Notes under the pieces: model-generated
What the model saw: the letters and a program-made list of their open reading frames with translations, nothing else
The model's database searches: none
What the model was told of the DNA's origin: nothing
In this document: in pieces, positions 46,470 to 57,168 of the stretch
Numbering within the stretch: position 1 is the first letter of the stretch
How the letters are laid out: the number at the start of each line of letters is the position of its first letter
Made by a program: the position numbers and the translations under genes
NCBI GenBank assembly: GCA_030278955.1
Contig: JAOANR010000010.1
Coordinates: 17,824,444 to 17,888,443 of the forward strand
Source: Hygrophila difformis
Lineage: Eukaryota > Streptophyta > Magnoliopsida > Lamiales > Acanthaceae
Reading direction: 5' to 3'
Length of the DNA stretch: 64,000 bases

Positions 46470-46497
46470 CGATCGCTGGACGATGACGGTGGTGCTG
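46470..46497 (+). pseudogene. Short unknown tail fused to the MAPKK exon
   Basis: After SAKR the exon continues RSLDDDGGAG instead of the MAPKK sequence LMNHPF, then a GT donor. Source unknown; possibly an exon end of the gene that supplied the next piece. Confidence 0.45.
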
Positions 46498-47078
46498 GTA
46501 TCTCTTCTTCTTTTTTCTCTTCTTTTCTCCTATCAGTTGAAAGTTGTGGTTTTATGGTTATTTGATGCTTTTGTAATTGGTTGGAATTTTCGGATTGTAG
46601 TTCATTATTGTTTAGTTTGATATTTTTGGTTGTTTCACTTTATATCAAGATACACAATTTCTGACTAATTGGATATACCTCCAAAGCACGAGGAATTGTC
46701 GGGATGACATTCAATTGGAGTGTGGTTGACATTCAATTGCTTATGGTATTGCATTTTCAAGTGATTCTTTTTTTAAGGAATTTTAAGAATACGGTGTTAT
46801 TTTCCTTCCCTTCATTTTGAATGTTCATAATTTTGTCTTTGTAGGCAATTCATATTTGGAGTGTGAAACAAAGTTCATTTCTGAAATTTGAATTTGATTG
46901 AATGTACAGGTTGAAATTTAACCAACTTGATTATGTTTTGATTGTCTTCTGTCTTTGTTGTGGTATTATTGCTCCAATTTAAGTTATTTTTTTACATATA
47001 TTTATTATACGTGTTTGATTACAAATGTGTGTTTTAGTTGTCTGAATGACTTCTTTATTATTTGCAACTACAATTCAG
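46498..47078 (+). other. Intron-like spacer in Helitron 1
   Basis: T-rich sequence between the MAPKK hybrid exon and the MAP65 exon; no coding signal seen. Confidence 0.4.
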
Positions 47079-47297
47079 GATCAGAAAAAGATACATGATA
47101 TGCTCCTCGCTGAGAAAGAATCCATCTATGGGTCTAAGCCAAGCCCGCGGAGAAGCAGCAGCTTTAAGAATGGAAATGGGTACCGTACCTATGGAAATGG
47201 GTCGGCGACCCCCTCACCACGCCGGAACTCAGTTGGCAGTTCAAATTCGGAGCTCCTCACACCACGATCTTACTCTGGCAACCAAATTAGGAAATAA
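47079..47297 (+). pseudogene. MAP65 microtubule-bundling protein, C-terminal exon
   Basis: Exon after TTCAG: DQKKIHDMLLAEKESIYGSK, then PSPRRSSSFKNGNGYR, ATPSPRRNSVGSSNSELL, TPRSYSGNQ, stop at 47295. The KESIYGSKPSPRR motif followed by Ser/Pro/Arg repeats is the disordered microtubule-binding tail of plant MAP65 proteins. The spectrin-like domain is absent. It is the last captured piece before the Helitron 3-prime hairpin. Confidence 0.8.
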
Positions 47298-47379
47298 ATT
47301 GTTGTAGATAGGAACTCACATACACTTACCTATAATTATTTTTTCTTTCTCTATAGGCAGTTGTACATCCCTTTTACGC

Positions 47380-47405
47380 TGTGCATCGCACATGTATTTA
47401 ACTAG
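47380..47405 (+). other. Helitron 1 3-prime hairpin and CTAG terminus
   Basis: Stem TGTGC/GCACA with loop ATC (47380-47392), nine bases, then CTAG (47402-47405) before a target T. Matches the terminus of Helitron 2 (stem ATTGTGC/GCACAAT, same loop). Confidence 0.75.
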
Positions 47406-47416
47406 TATATATATAT

Positions 47417-47575
47417 TTTGGAGGAGCATTGGAGGCTTGGAAAGGGGTGGTGGGAGCGCATGCCACACAAATTACAATGGAATCAAAGGAAGGGATGGAG
47501 GTCGGTGGGGATCGAACCTCCAACCTTCCGTTGGAAGTCAAGGGACTTAACCACTTGGGCTAAGTCCTCATTCCC
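47417..47575 (-). mobile_element. tRNA-derived SINE
   Basis: On the minus strand it begins GAGGACTTAGCCCAAGTGG, with A-box TTAGCCCAAGTGG and B-box GGTTCGATCCC, the internal RNA polymerase III promoter of a tRNA-like head. The 3-prime part holds ATTTGTGTGGCATG, shared with two truncated copies near 26.5 and 26.9 kb, and ends at an A/T-rich simple tract. It sits just beyond the Helitron 1 terminus. Confidence 0.75.
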
Positions 47576-47935
47576 CACATGCAACATATTTGGTTCCATA
47601 TTATTTATCAGCATTTACCTGTGCAGTGTAGTATAATAACACTATACTTTTACAATTTTTTATTATTAAATTATTAAATTTATTAATTTTTGCAATTATC
47701 AATTTTTTTATTTTCTTAATAAATTTGATTTTTCTTTTTAATAAAGTTTACTAAAGAATATATAAAATGTAAATTTATAGTACTATAAGTATAAATACAG
47801 TTATCAATTTTTTCTGAACACACATGTTTTTTTTTTATTTGGATAATTCTAGGATATCCCCAGGTCTTAATAGATTTTAATCACTCGAGGATCGAATAGG
47901 CATTAAAGGGTTGTTTCTCTTAAAAGCGTTTTAAG
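47576..47935. other. Intergenic
   Basis: Very AT-rich; no gene, RNA or clear transposon end found. Confidence 0.4.
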
Positions 47936-48014
47936 GGTTCTTGAAGCTCACGAAAGCTCTTGGTACCAAAGTGGGAGAGGAACTCAAGTCTATGGACCCG
48001 CAGCTCACATCTCG
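47936..48014 (+). pseudogene. Second 5-FCL exon 1 fragment
   Basis: Reads KLTKALGTKVGEELKSMDPQ, matching residues of the 5-FCL first exon at 30610-30685 (KLKKALRTKVRKELKSMDPQ) at both DNA and protein level. It breaks off at a MITE inserted after CTCACATCTCG. The remaining exons are not found near it. Confidence 0.75.
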
Positions 48015-48015
48015 G

Positions 48016-48086
48016 CTGCGTTTGGTTAACAGACGCTAGCGTCTAGCTTTTGACTTTTAAAATGCATACTAAAAATAAACTAGAAA

Positions 48087-48127
<41 letters not shown>

Positions 48128-48825
48128 TACTAATTTCAATAACTGCCAAATTTTAAACTCCAAACTCTAAACTCTAAACGCTCATCTCCCACAACTTTTA
48201 GCTTATCAAACTCCAGTCTGTAAACTCTAATTTAAAATTGCATTACCAAACACCATTATTCAAAATTACCTCAATTTAAAACTATGAGCCTGTTTGGTTT
48301 GGCTTAATTTTTTCTTCTTTTGACTTTTGCTTCACCCAAAAGTCATTTTGAATTTTTTTAACTGTTTGTTTTGACTTTTTTAAAAGTCAAATGAGAAGCA
48401 AAAGTTAAAATTCAACCTTTTTTAAGAAGTAGGTAGCAGGTTATTTTTTTAAAAGGATAAGTCATTTTTGAATAAAAATACAAAAATATCCCCATTTAAA
48501 AGGAAATAAAATGTATATTGTAAATATATTTACAATATTTATGTCCATTTTAGTAATTTTAATATATTAAAAGTCCTTCTACGTACAATTCATCCAAACA
48601 TGTTTCTGTTGAAAAACAACTTTAATAATATCAATCCAAACAATTATTTGAGTTGCTTTTGCTTTTGAATTCTCATTCTCTCCCCTTCTCCTTTTACTAC
48701 CGACTTCTCCTTTTTTTCAAAAACCAAAACAAATCATGCCCTATATTTTACCATTAATCTCAAACTCCAAACTCTAATCTCTAAAATCCAGACGTTAATG
48801 TCTAATTATTTCCCAAACACGGTCC
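48016..48825. mobile_element. MITE (outer) with nested MITE
   Basis: Outer ends GCGTTTGGTTAACAGACG and (reverse) GACCGTGTTTGGGAAAT, interior motifs CAAACTCTAAACTCTAAAC. A second element lies inside at about 48286-48740 with ends GCCTGTTTGGTTTGGC and (reverse) GGGCATGATTTGTTTTGG. An AT microsatellite is at 48090-48122. Both are typical small non-autonomous plant elements; target duplications were not resolved. Confidence 0.5.
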
Positions 48826-49347
48826 TCAAGTCCATAGAGAATTAGGGATGATAACTGATAAGGATGTGAAAAATTAAAATTTTAAAATTTTAAATATCCA
48901 TAATTACGGACATAATGGGGTGCTTGTAAGTTTTAAATCTTTAACATCTACGGGTTTGAATATCATGCTGAATTGAAAAAGTTCAGTTTCAGCATGTATT
49001 GGTGTGCTAACCCAATAGGTATTTAGTGTTCAATACTAATGAGCTGTGATAGGTATCATACAAAATATCATTCATCAAGTGAAAAGGAGCATGGATAAAA
49101 AATATCATTCATCTGTGTGATAGTTTATGGAGGCTGGAGCAAGCCAATGAAAGTCGATAACATACAAAATACCATTCATCTGTGTCATAGTTTATTGAGA
49201 AGAAGAAAAAAAACAAAAATAAAAACAAATAAGAGAAAAGAAGGAAGAAAAAAAAGTTTATATTTTTGTTTGTTTGAGAAAACCTGTATACTTGAACAAA
49301 GTACCACACTTTTATGCAAAACGACTTATTACTCTTACACATCCTAT
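48826..49347. other. Intergenic
   Basis: AT-rich, with a purine-rich tract near 49200-49255 and a duplicated ATCATTCATC/ACCATTCATC segment about 49065-49185. No gene recognised. Confidence 0.4.
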
Positions 49348-49955
49348 TCAGTTACATAGGCCCGCCTGAGGGACCCCTTTACTCCTCTTAGGAGGAGTAA
49401 TACTATCATTATCTTGCCCTTGCCCTTCCCTACTCCTACTCGTAGAGCCTTGTTGACCACCCTCCACACAACCTTTAATCTGAAAGTACAAAACGAACAA
49501 TATAAAAATTTAATTGATTCAAGAATTAAAAAGGAGAAAAATATTACAGACCTGGCAGTCGAGGTTGCAGAAAGAATTTGTAAGTGAAACCTCATTTTTC
49601 TCCCGCAATATTCACAACATTCAGGATTGGGATTAGAATCTTTGTCAACTCCTCCTCTCAAATGGACATAGCTTGTGCACTGCTCTACGTAGGGTTGGAT
49701 GTGGGATACATCTATATATGGTTCCAATGTTGCAGCTTTTATGGACGACACTTTTTTTTTAAAAAAAAAACCTATGTATACATAAAAAGAAAAGTAATTG
49801 ATAGTATAAAGTACTACTATCTTTTAACATAAAGAGAATACAAGTTACCTGCAAATACTCAGAGTGACTAGTGTTTGTCTTGTGCAGTTCCCAGCAGTGG
49901 CGGCAGTACGAATTAGCCTTGCAGAGAAGGCATAAGTGCGCACGGTTAAAGGTTT
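49348..49955 (-). pseudogene. Second PLATZ-like gene, 5-prime-truncated
   Basis: Minus-strand exon 1 (about 49955-49849): ECH then NRAHLCLLCKANSYCRHCWE, LHKTNTSHSEYLQ, the Cys/His block of PLATZ. Exon 2 (49750-49552): SSIKAATLEPYIDVSHIQPY, GGVDKDSNPNPECCEYC, then after a one- or two-base frame change NSFCNLDCQ. Exon 3 (49479-49348, 44 codons): IKGCVEGGQQGSTSRSREGQ, then ITPPKRSKGVPQAG and stop; a basic tail is a family hallmark. The frame change near 49612 and the loss of the N-terminus (a truncated Stowaway element abuts at 49956) suggest a pseudogene. It shows the intact layout of the exon that the hAT element interrupts in the 4-5.6 kb copy. Confidence 0.6.
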
Positions 49956-49959
49956 CTGG

Positions 49960-50200
49960 GTGACACTGTTCATTGTTTAACTTTGACTCAATATTTTCAT
50001 AACTATATATTTGAAAAAAAAATAGCCCGAGTTGAGTTCGGACTTGTTAGATTCTTCTAATCGTATAGTTGTAGAAACATATATTTTGTATAATTTTCAG
50101 TTCTATATATTATGTGATATATTAATGATAAAAAAAGTGAATTGAATTATTTCCAAAAATAAAAAATGACATTTTAAGTGGAATGGATGGAGTAAATACG
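49960..50200. mobile_element. Stowaway MITE, left-truncated
   Basis: Body motifs shared with other copies (TTGTTTAACTTTGACTC, GTTAGATTCTTCTAATC) and a right end GGATGGAGTA. The left terminus is missing where it meets the PLATZ-like exon. Confidence 0.6.
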
Positions 50201-50909
50201 AAGGATGTATACATTATATAAAGAATCATGCAATGCAAGCAAGGTAACCAACCCCTTTATAGAATAGTATAATTCAATTCAGCTGAATCGCAACCATCCT
50301 CCTCAAACCTCTAACAATTTTCTTTCTTGCGGAGGATGTTGTGCAATACAACTGCTATCCATAAGATGCAACTCATGATATATAATCACACAGCATAGCA
50401 GCCCATCTATATATTCTATAGTCTTTATATATAAAAAGGGAACCACACATAGAGACTTACATACCAAGCTTAACCACCTTCCACAAGGCACAACCAAATC
50501 TGAATGGAATTCAAATCTAATCCATCTTTTCATTTTTTAATTGCTTGTATTCCTCTGTTTTTTTATTACTTTCATTTTCAATGTAACCGTTTTGTTTTTG
50601 AGCTTGCCCCGTTTTTTTTTTAATTTATCAAGTTGCCAGATTTTAGATAATTAAAAACTATAGCACCATAGGGGTTCATGGTTATGTAATAGTACTAGTT
50701 AAGATCAAGCAAGGTCGACCGAAACACCGGCAATTCAAACACATAAATACACAACTATCGAAAACAATCAATCATTTCAAGCAGGTGCAGAAAAAAGAAA
50801 GAAGAAACAAAAGAAAAACAAAAGATATAATGAAACAAGAAGCAGGGAGTTGATACTGTGCAAAGAGTTAAAAATAAGAAGCAGGGAGTTTGATACTTGG
50901 ATTTTCAAC
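50201..50909. other. Intergenic
   Basis: No gene recognised. Purine-rich tracts occur about 50780-50830. A short GAAGCAGGGAGTT is repeated at 50840 and 50880 just before the MADS palindrome. Confidence 0.4.
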
Positions 50910-51142
50910 AATTGGCGCCGGCGCCAGTTTCTCAATTCGTTGATAGACATCAACCCTTAGGGCCTCAATGGCTTCCGAATACTGTTCAAATTCATCCCCA
51001 TCATTCATTGCACTCTTGGGCGCTCAATAAAGAGTTGTTGAGCCGCCCGAGAATGCAATGAATGATGATGAACTCGAATAGTAATGGGAAGCCATTGAAA
51101 CCCTAAGGGTTGACTTCTATCAACGAATTGAGAAACTGGCGC
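50910..51142. repeat. Palindromic duplication of a type I MADS-box 3-prime end
   Basis: Left arm about 50921-51027 and right arm about 51036-51142 are inverted copies (roughly 85% paired by eye) with a spacer of under 10 bases. The outermost 27 bases pair perfectly, then 13 and 12 base blocks pair between short mismatches; one 3-bp gap. Read in sense, the right arm encodes EAIETLRVDFYQRIEKLA and the left arm (minus) EQYSEAIEALRVDVYQRIEK, the C-terminal segment of M-alpha MADS proteins. A GCCATTGAAACCCTAAGGG block (51091-51109) is identical to the antisense of 27801-27819 in the intact MADS gene. A transcript across it would form a long hairpin. Confidence 0.85.
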
Positions 51143-51361
51143 GACATTATGCAACCGCGACTCTGTCCAAGATAACTATTTATATGGAAAATATTGATTA
51201 TTGTGAAAACTAATTATAAAATATATGGAAAACTATTTATGCGTTTTTAATTATTGTGAAAAGAACTAAATTCAAGATAACTAAACAAACAAATTTTAAT
51301 ATTGAACTTTTTTTGTTTCGATATTCATTTATGATAGAAGTAGTGATGCGCAAAAAGAAGG

Positions 51362-51362
<1 letters not shown>

Positions 51363-51438
<76 letters not shown>
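51363..51438. repeat. AAT microsatellite, about 25 units
   Basis: Uninterrupted run of ATA/TAA triplets. Confidence 0.95.
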
Positions 51439-51441
<3 letters not shown>

Positions 51442-52184
51442 TAAAATATTAGTTACTCTTCCTCACTACTCTTTTGATCACTAACTTCTCAAAACTTGCT
51501 CACTCACTTCTCATAACTACAAATGAAGGGGCTCACCCCTTCTTTTATAGGGTGAGCAAAGTCTTTAGAATATTCACAAAAATTATTATTAATGCTACTC
51601 TAGAATATTCACAAAAGTTATTATTAATACTAAATCTAAATTATTCTAAGGAGTTCTACATAAATCCATTTCTTCATTTTTTCTAAGATATTTTATTTAA
51701 TAGCACTTATAATATTATGTATTTTTGTATTGATACCTAACATTATAATTAGGGGTGGCACGGGACACCACTTAAATTGATGAAACTGTTACTTTAAGGT
51801 AGAAATGTTTTTACATTTAACTAAATTATAGGTATGGTGACACCACTTAATTTTGATGGTGACACCACAATAATTTATTTCCACCAAGTTTTCCTCTATG
51901 TTTTTCGTGTTGTAACTACTACCCCTAATTTAAATATAGTTTACTATTTTTTTGGAACACCACTTAAAAAAAATTCTGGACCCGTCAGAGGAGGGATCAG
52001 CCATGGCACAAAACAAGAATGCACAACCTTGAGAGGAAGGGTTTTGGGGAATTGCGATGTGAGAGCCTAAAATTTTCAAAGTTTAGTACTTATAATTAAA
52101 TTTGAACAGTTATGATGCAATTTTTTTCAAATTATTATTTTAGTTTTTAAGATATACTTCCTCGTGTCACAAAAAAAAGATATA
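51439..52184. other. Intergenic with repeat remnant
   Basis: TTATTATTAAT and AGAATATTCACAAAA are each repeated about 51565-51635. A segment 51750-51990 resembles the remnant at 33.7 kb. No gene. Confidence 0.4.
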
Positions 52185-54266
52185 CTTCCTCTTTTTTTTT
52201 TTTATTTGCTATGAACCTACCCAACAAGCAGTCTAATGTATATTTTAAATTATTAATAACTCAAGTTCGGAATAAATAAAAATTCTAAAAATTCGGATAT
52301 TTGAAAACTACACGGCGAGAGGAATCTAACAAGATCCCACTTGTCAATATTTTTAACTTGTATAACTATGAAAAATAAAAATTAGGGAATGGTTATGGTA
52401 CTACCAATGTGAATGGTAGTACATCAAGACAAATCATCTCAACCATACAAAAATATCCAATGGCTATAAAATAAAAAGGGTAGAATTATCAAACATAAAT
52501 AATTATATCTTTAGTAATAAAATCATTCACAAAATCAATTTAGTGATTTCTATCCTTAAATAAAGTTCATATAAAAAATTTGCATAAGTTAGCCCTCTTT
52601 TGATACAATTCATGGCATAATAATAGAGAAATTATTTTTATTCATCTCTTTCACTCGTTAGTCTTTCATTCCTCTTAATTTGCTATTTTTCTATTTTGAG
52701 TTTCTAAAATATGATCTGATATTTAGATTCCTTGCATCAAGTAGATAAATTTTTATATAAAGAACGTCCAAATCCGAGCTCATTTGAGAAAGTTAGAGTC
52801 ATTTGAAGTTTGTAATATAAATTTTGTTCTATATACTACGTCGTTGAAATGGAAGTATAAGCTATGTCGCTGAATTGTAATGTCTCCATCGCTGAATTGT
52901 AAAGGCTCTGTCGCTGAATTACATAGTCACCGGTCGCTGAAATGTAAAGACTGTATTTTTTTAAAATCGTAATGCACTTTAAATGGCTCTAACTTTCTCA
53001 AACGAACTCGGATTTTGACGTTCTTTATATGAAAATCTACCTACTCGATGCAATGAATCTAAATTTCTCATAAAATTTTGAAAATTATAAATAGATAAAT
53101 ACCAGATTTTCAAAAGAAAAGATATCTTATGCTCGTTGTTTTGAAAATATGATATTTATATGTTTAGACTTTCTAAAATCTGAGAGAATATTTAAATTCC
53201 TTGCATTGAGAAGATAGATTTTCATATAAAGAACGTCCAAATCGGAGGTCATTTGAGAAAGTTAAAGCCATTTGAAGTTTGTCACATAAATTTTGTTGTA
53301 TTGGCTACGTCGCTGAAATGCATAGGCTATATCGCTAAATTATATCGCCTCCGTCGCTGAATTGTAAAACCTCCATCGCTGAATTGTAAAGCCCCCGTCG
53401 CTGAATTACATAGCCACCGTCGCTGAAATGTAAAGACTGTGTTTCTGAAAATCGCAATGAACTTCAAATGACTCTAACTTTCTCAAATAAACTCGGATTT
53501 TCACATTCTTTATATGAAAATCTATCTACTCGATGCAAGGAATTTAAATTTCCTATCAAAATTTTGAAATTACAAATTGATAAATACCATATTTTCAAAG
53601 GAAATGATATCTTATTCTCGTTATTTTAAAAATATGATATTTATCTGGTTAGACTTTCTAAATTTTGGTAGGATATTTAAATTTCTTGTGTTGAGTAGAT
53701 AGATTTTCATATAAAGAACGTCCAAATCCGAGCTCATTTGAAAAAGTTAGAGCCATTTGAAGTTTGTCATAAAAACTATATTGTATAGGCTATGTTGCTG
53801 AATTGTAAAACTCCCGTCGCTGAATTGCAAAGCCACCGTCGCTCATGTAAATGCTACGATTTTTTAAAATTGCAATTAACTTCAAATGACTCTAACTTTC
53901 TCAAACGAACTCGGATTTTGACGTTCTTTATATGAAAATTTACCTACTCGATACATGTAATCTAAATTTAGTATCAAATTTTAGAAATTCCAAAAAGAAA
54001 AAGTAGATTATGAGGGAGAGAGAAGTATGAGCATGAGAATTGAGAAAAATGAATAGAGATTATTTGGATCTTATTGAAATTACAATAGTACCCTTTGTAT
54101 TAATCTTAGCCATTGATTTCAATATTTCATCAATGGTTTGGATGTGCCACGGTACATCAAGAGACATGGGTCTCAACATCCTAACCAAAGCCTAAAAATT
54201 AAAGCAATCTAATGAATATTACTAAAATTTGGTTTGGCTAACCAATTCTGAACGGAGGAAGTATAA
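52185..54266. mobile_element. Stowaway MITE split by a foldback element
   Basis: The left part (about 52185-52383) begins near ACTTCCTC and has the family motif GAATCTAACAAGATCCCAC; the right part (54193-54266) ends GAACGGAGGAAGTA, the inverted terminal end. The 1.8-kb element between them has a direct repeat TAAAAATT at both borders. Order of events: Stowaway first, foldback element second. Confidence 0.6.
52384..54192. mobile_element. Foldback element of three palindromic units
   Basis: Flanked by TAAAAATT (52376-52383 and 54193-54200), an 8-bp target duplication (9th base differs). Ends share GGTTA motifs and, further in, ATCCAATGGCTA with (reverse) ATCAATGGCTAA. The interior has three tandem units spaced about 475 bp (about 52730-53060, 53205-53540, 53690-53960); each starts TATAAAGAACGTCCAAATC and ends with the reverse complement, so each is a palindrome. 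Between the arms are minisatellite copies of GTCGCTGAATTGTAAAG. No ORF. hAT- or MULE-like by duplication size. Confidence 0.65.
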
Positions 54267-55766
54267 TTTTATAATTTTAGGATAATTTCAGGCATTACAT
54301 TTACATAAGGTATACTAGTTTTATCAATCCAAGTTTCAACGGAACTGTATTTATTATATATGCCTCTTTTATTTATTAGCAAAATTATATTTTCATCGTC
54401 GGATGTTTTTTTTTAGCGCCAAGTGAATATTTTAATTGGATCATTTAGTAAAGGAGTGTTTTTATTTTCATATATACTAGTGTCTTGGTGAAGAACCACT
54501 TTTTTTTTTTAAAAAAAATTATGTTCAAGTTGGAAAGCATTTGGCATGGTGATATGTTGATCGGACACAGCACACTTTATTTCAATAAATTCCGAGTTTG
54601 AGCTCTTTTTTTAAAAAAATAAAAAATAAAAAATAAAAATAAATCCCATTACCCCCATGCCTCTCACGTGCGTTTATCAACCGATGGCTATTTAGATGAC
54701 CAACAATCATTGCCTATAATATTTTTCCAGTCCAAAGCTAGAAGAATAGGAGATTAGGAGTATTTCCTCTTGTATTGTTCAGCGAAGCAGTGAATGGAAT
54801 GAATTCCTCAGATCCACTGTGATTGTTGAATGTAAATTTCAATTTGCTGACAATTTGATTTGGACGCCACTTGTAGAACATATGTAAATCTGGTTTTTAC
54901 AGAGCTAAGAGCTTGGCTGACGACTCACCTTAGGTTAGGTTCCCTGATGCAGTAAATCCTCCATTAGATGCCTTTCCTATATTATATAGTATAAATGTTG
55001 TGGTTGCAAAGTTTCCTTGTATTACTTCCATTCCATCAGTGGTATATCTGCCATGCAGCAAATCATGGACTATGTCGTTTTTTTCTGTGTCAGTAAACCC
55101 TCATGATCGATCAAGGGCATTATTCCGAGTCACAACTCACAAGCAACACAGATGATGAGAATATATCATGGAAAGAGGAAAAATTCAAGCATCATAAAAT
55201 ACGGTACTCTTACACCTTAGGAAACTGTTGTCTTCAACAAACTGGTAAATAATAGTATTTGTATTGGAGTATTCATGTGGTCAATTGATATACATGTCGG
55301 TCGGGAAGCTTTTTACCTTACTTGGTCTGATTTTTTGTGTTGTAGTAAAATTGGGAATTAGCTGACTGACTCTTGCAAGACTCTGGATAGCTAGCTTGTA
55401 ACATGTTGATAGATTCTCAGATGGTGACACAGATGATGATGATGATGGAACAGAATCAAATTTGAAAAGAAGTTCTTGTACTCCGAATAGGTTACTATGC
55501 AGACTGCTGGGTGTCTGCATATCCCGACGTGTTCCGCAGCAGTGGAGGAGATGCTACGCGTCCTCCATCCAGTCACACCTTCCATTCAAAGCCATATCAA
55601 TGACAAAGGAAAAGGAAAGTGGATCTGATTATCCCCAATTTAAGGCGTCATGAATGAGGGATTAGTAACCTCCATTTTTATTATGGCGAGAAAATGGAAA
55701 ATTGGGGAGGAATTCCGGAACAGGGGAAAATAGCATACCATTCGAACAGGGAGAGTATTACCGAAG
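54267..55766. other. Intergenic, no gene assigned
   Basis: AT-rich, with A/T homopolymers to about 54640, then more balanced sequence. Minus-strand ORF 55520-55281 (MQTPSSLHSNLFGVQELLFK) has a Ser-rich middle but no motif I recognise. Confidence 0.35.
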
Positions 55767-56108
55767 ATGCTTGATCTGAATTCGTCCCCAGAAGATCTAG
55801 GTAAAGCCGGAGAGAATGCTAGGGCAACCGAGGACATCTGTCACGGAGATGATGTTACACAGGATGTGGAATGCTATGTGGACGACCGCGATGATGGTCT
55901 GCGCTGCTGTGATGATTCATTGCCATTACCACTGAATGGAGTTGGGGTAGACGACGACGATGATGAAGACAATGGTCGAACATGCTGTGATATGTATCCC
56001 TTATGTAATACCGAGAACACGGTAAAGCACAATTTTCGAACACACAAAGCACGGTCATATTGGGACAACAGCATTGGGGATGGCAGAATTGAATATGTAA
56101 TGGTTTAG
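55767..56108 (+). CDS. Uncharacterised acidic ORF
   Basis: 113 codons: MLDLNSSPEDLGKAGENARA, an acidic middle (GVGVDDDDDEDNGR) and several Cys pairs (RCCDD, TCCDMYPLC). No family recognised; an LDLN string at the N-terminus resembles an EAR repression motif, but chance is likely. It could be a TE remnant. Confidence 0.25.
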   Translation: MLDLNSSPEDLGKAGENARATEDICHGDDVTQDVECYVDDRDDGLRCCDDSLPLPLNGVGVDDDDDEDNGRTCCDMYPLCNTENTVKHNFRTHKARSYWDNSIGDGRIEYVMV

Positions 56109-56845
56109 ATTTTAACATTCCATATGTGATGGCGGGAGAATCACAGTCAAGGAAAACAAAGAACACGATGAAGGCATGATAAAAGCATATAAACAATGTG
56201 GAATGATCATTGACAAGAATGCCTCATAGCACGATAACAAAGCAACATGGACTGGAATATGGAATATGGCTGGCACATTAAACAACACAAAGAGGACAAT
56301 GTTATATAATGACATTGAGTGTAACATGTTAAGGCATGGTGCATAGCATTACGTGAGTGGAAAATAGCATGAGATCAAAGCGCCTGACTGAGTGTCTGCA
56401 ACTCAAATGTAAAATAGCATGGTAAGACAAATGTAAAATGTCGCTGGAAGCTAAAATGTGCAACTCAATATTCTGGGCCCCACCACAATTAGTTTCCTAC
56501 ACAAATGAGTGCCACAATTTCGGGAGAAAGATTTGGAAGCAACCCTTAATTTGGACCAAATTTATAACGCATATAAAAGGACAGAAAATTAATATCTAGA
56601 GTCTACTGGGAAACCAAAAAAAGAACACTTATATTGCATATACATATCACGTCTGGATATGCAGACATCCGGATGTGAACCCATTCCCTTGTACTCTATC
56701 ACGATTTAATAAAGGATGGATATCCTGACGATCATGTTTGTTACTATAAGGATCTGTACAACTTAATTAGTGTTGCTGAAACAGGTGAGGTGACATATCT
56801 CCTTTTTGGGTTTGCTATATATATGAAATATGACATATAGTAGTA
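56109..56845. other. Intergenic to the Helitron 2 terminus
   Basis: No gene found. Several GCATG-containing short repeats (AAATAGCATG at about 56362 and 56412; AATGTAAAAT nearby). Confidence 0.35.
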
Positions 56846-56873
56846 CTAGTAGAGTTATTGTGCGATGCACAAT
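56846..56873 (-). other. Helitron 2 3-prime hairpin and CTAG terminus
   Basis: Seven-base stem, three-base loop, seven bases, CTAG, host T. The loop and inner stem GTGC-ATC-GCAC equal those of Helitron 1, so both belong to one family. Confidence 0.8.
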
Positions 56874-56909
56874 ATTTTGGATATATAACTGTCCATGGGA
56901 AAATAAATA

Positions 56910-57168
56910 CTCCCTCCGTCCCACCAAACATGTCCTGTTTGACTTTTTGACACTGTTCATTGTTCAACTTTGACTCGATTTTATTTCAAGTATACATTTG
57001 GAAAAAATAGTCGAGTTGGATCTTGTTAGAATCGTATAATCATGTAGTTTTAGAATATATATTTTACATAATTTTTTCTTGTATATATTTTGAAATATTA
57101 ACTGATGAAAACGTGCATTGGATTGTGTGCAAAAGTCAAACAAGACAAGTTAAATGGGACGGAGGGAG
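56910..57168. mobile_element. Stowaway MITE, complete
   Basis: Perfect terminal repeat CTCCCTCCGTCCCA, flanked by TA (56908-56909, 57169-57170), 259 bp. Inserted just inside the Helitron 2 3-prime end. A second partial Stowaway end (CTCCCTCTGTTCCAG) starts near 57212. Confidence 0.85.

Noticed and set aside
47417..47575. tRNA gene on the minus strand
   Set aside because: A- and B-box are present, but the sequence continues into a 3-prime body shared with two truncated copies at 26.5 and 26.9 kb and no cloverleaf acceptor stem closes; it is a tRNA-derived SINE.
52730..53960. CRISPR-like array from regularly spaced GTCGCTGAAT repeats
   Set aside because: Units vary in length, lie inside palindromes, have no unique spacers of constant length, and the genome is a plant nuclear one.
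55391..55585. Minus-strand ORFs with His/Ser runs
   Set aside because: Runs arise from a GAT microsatellite-like tract read in different frames.
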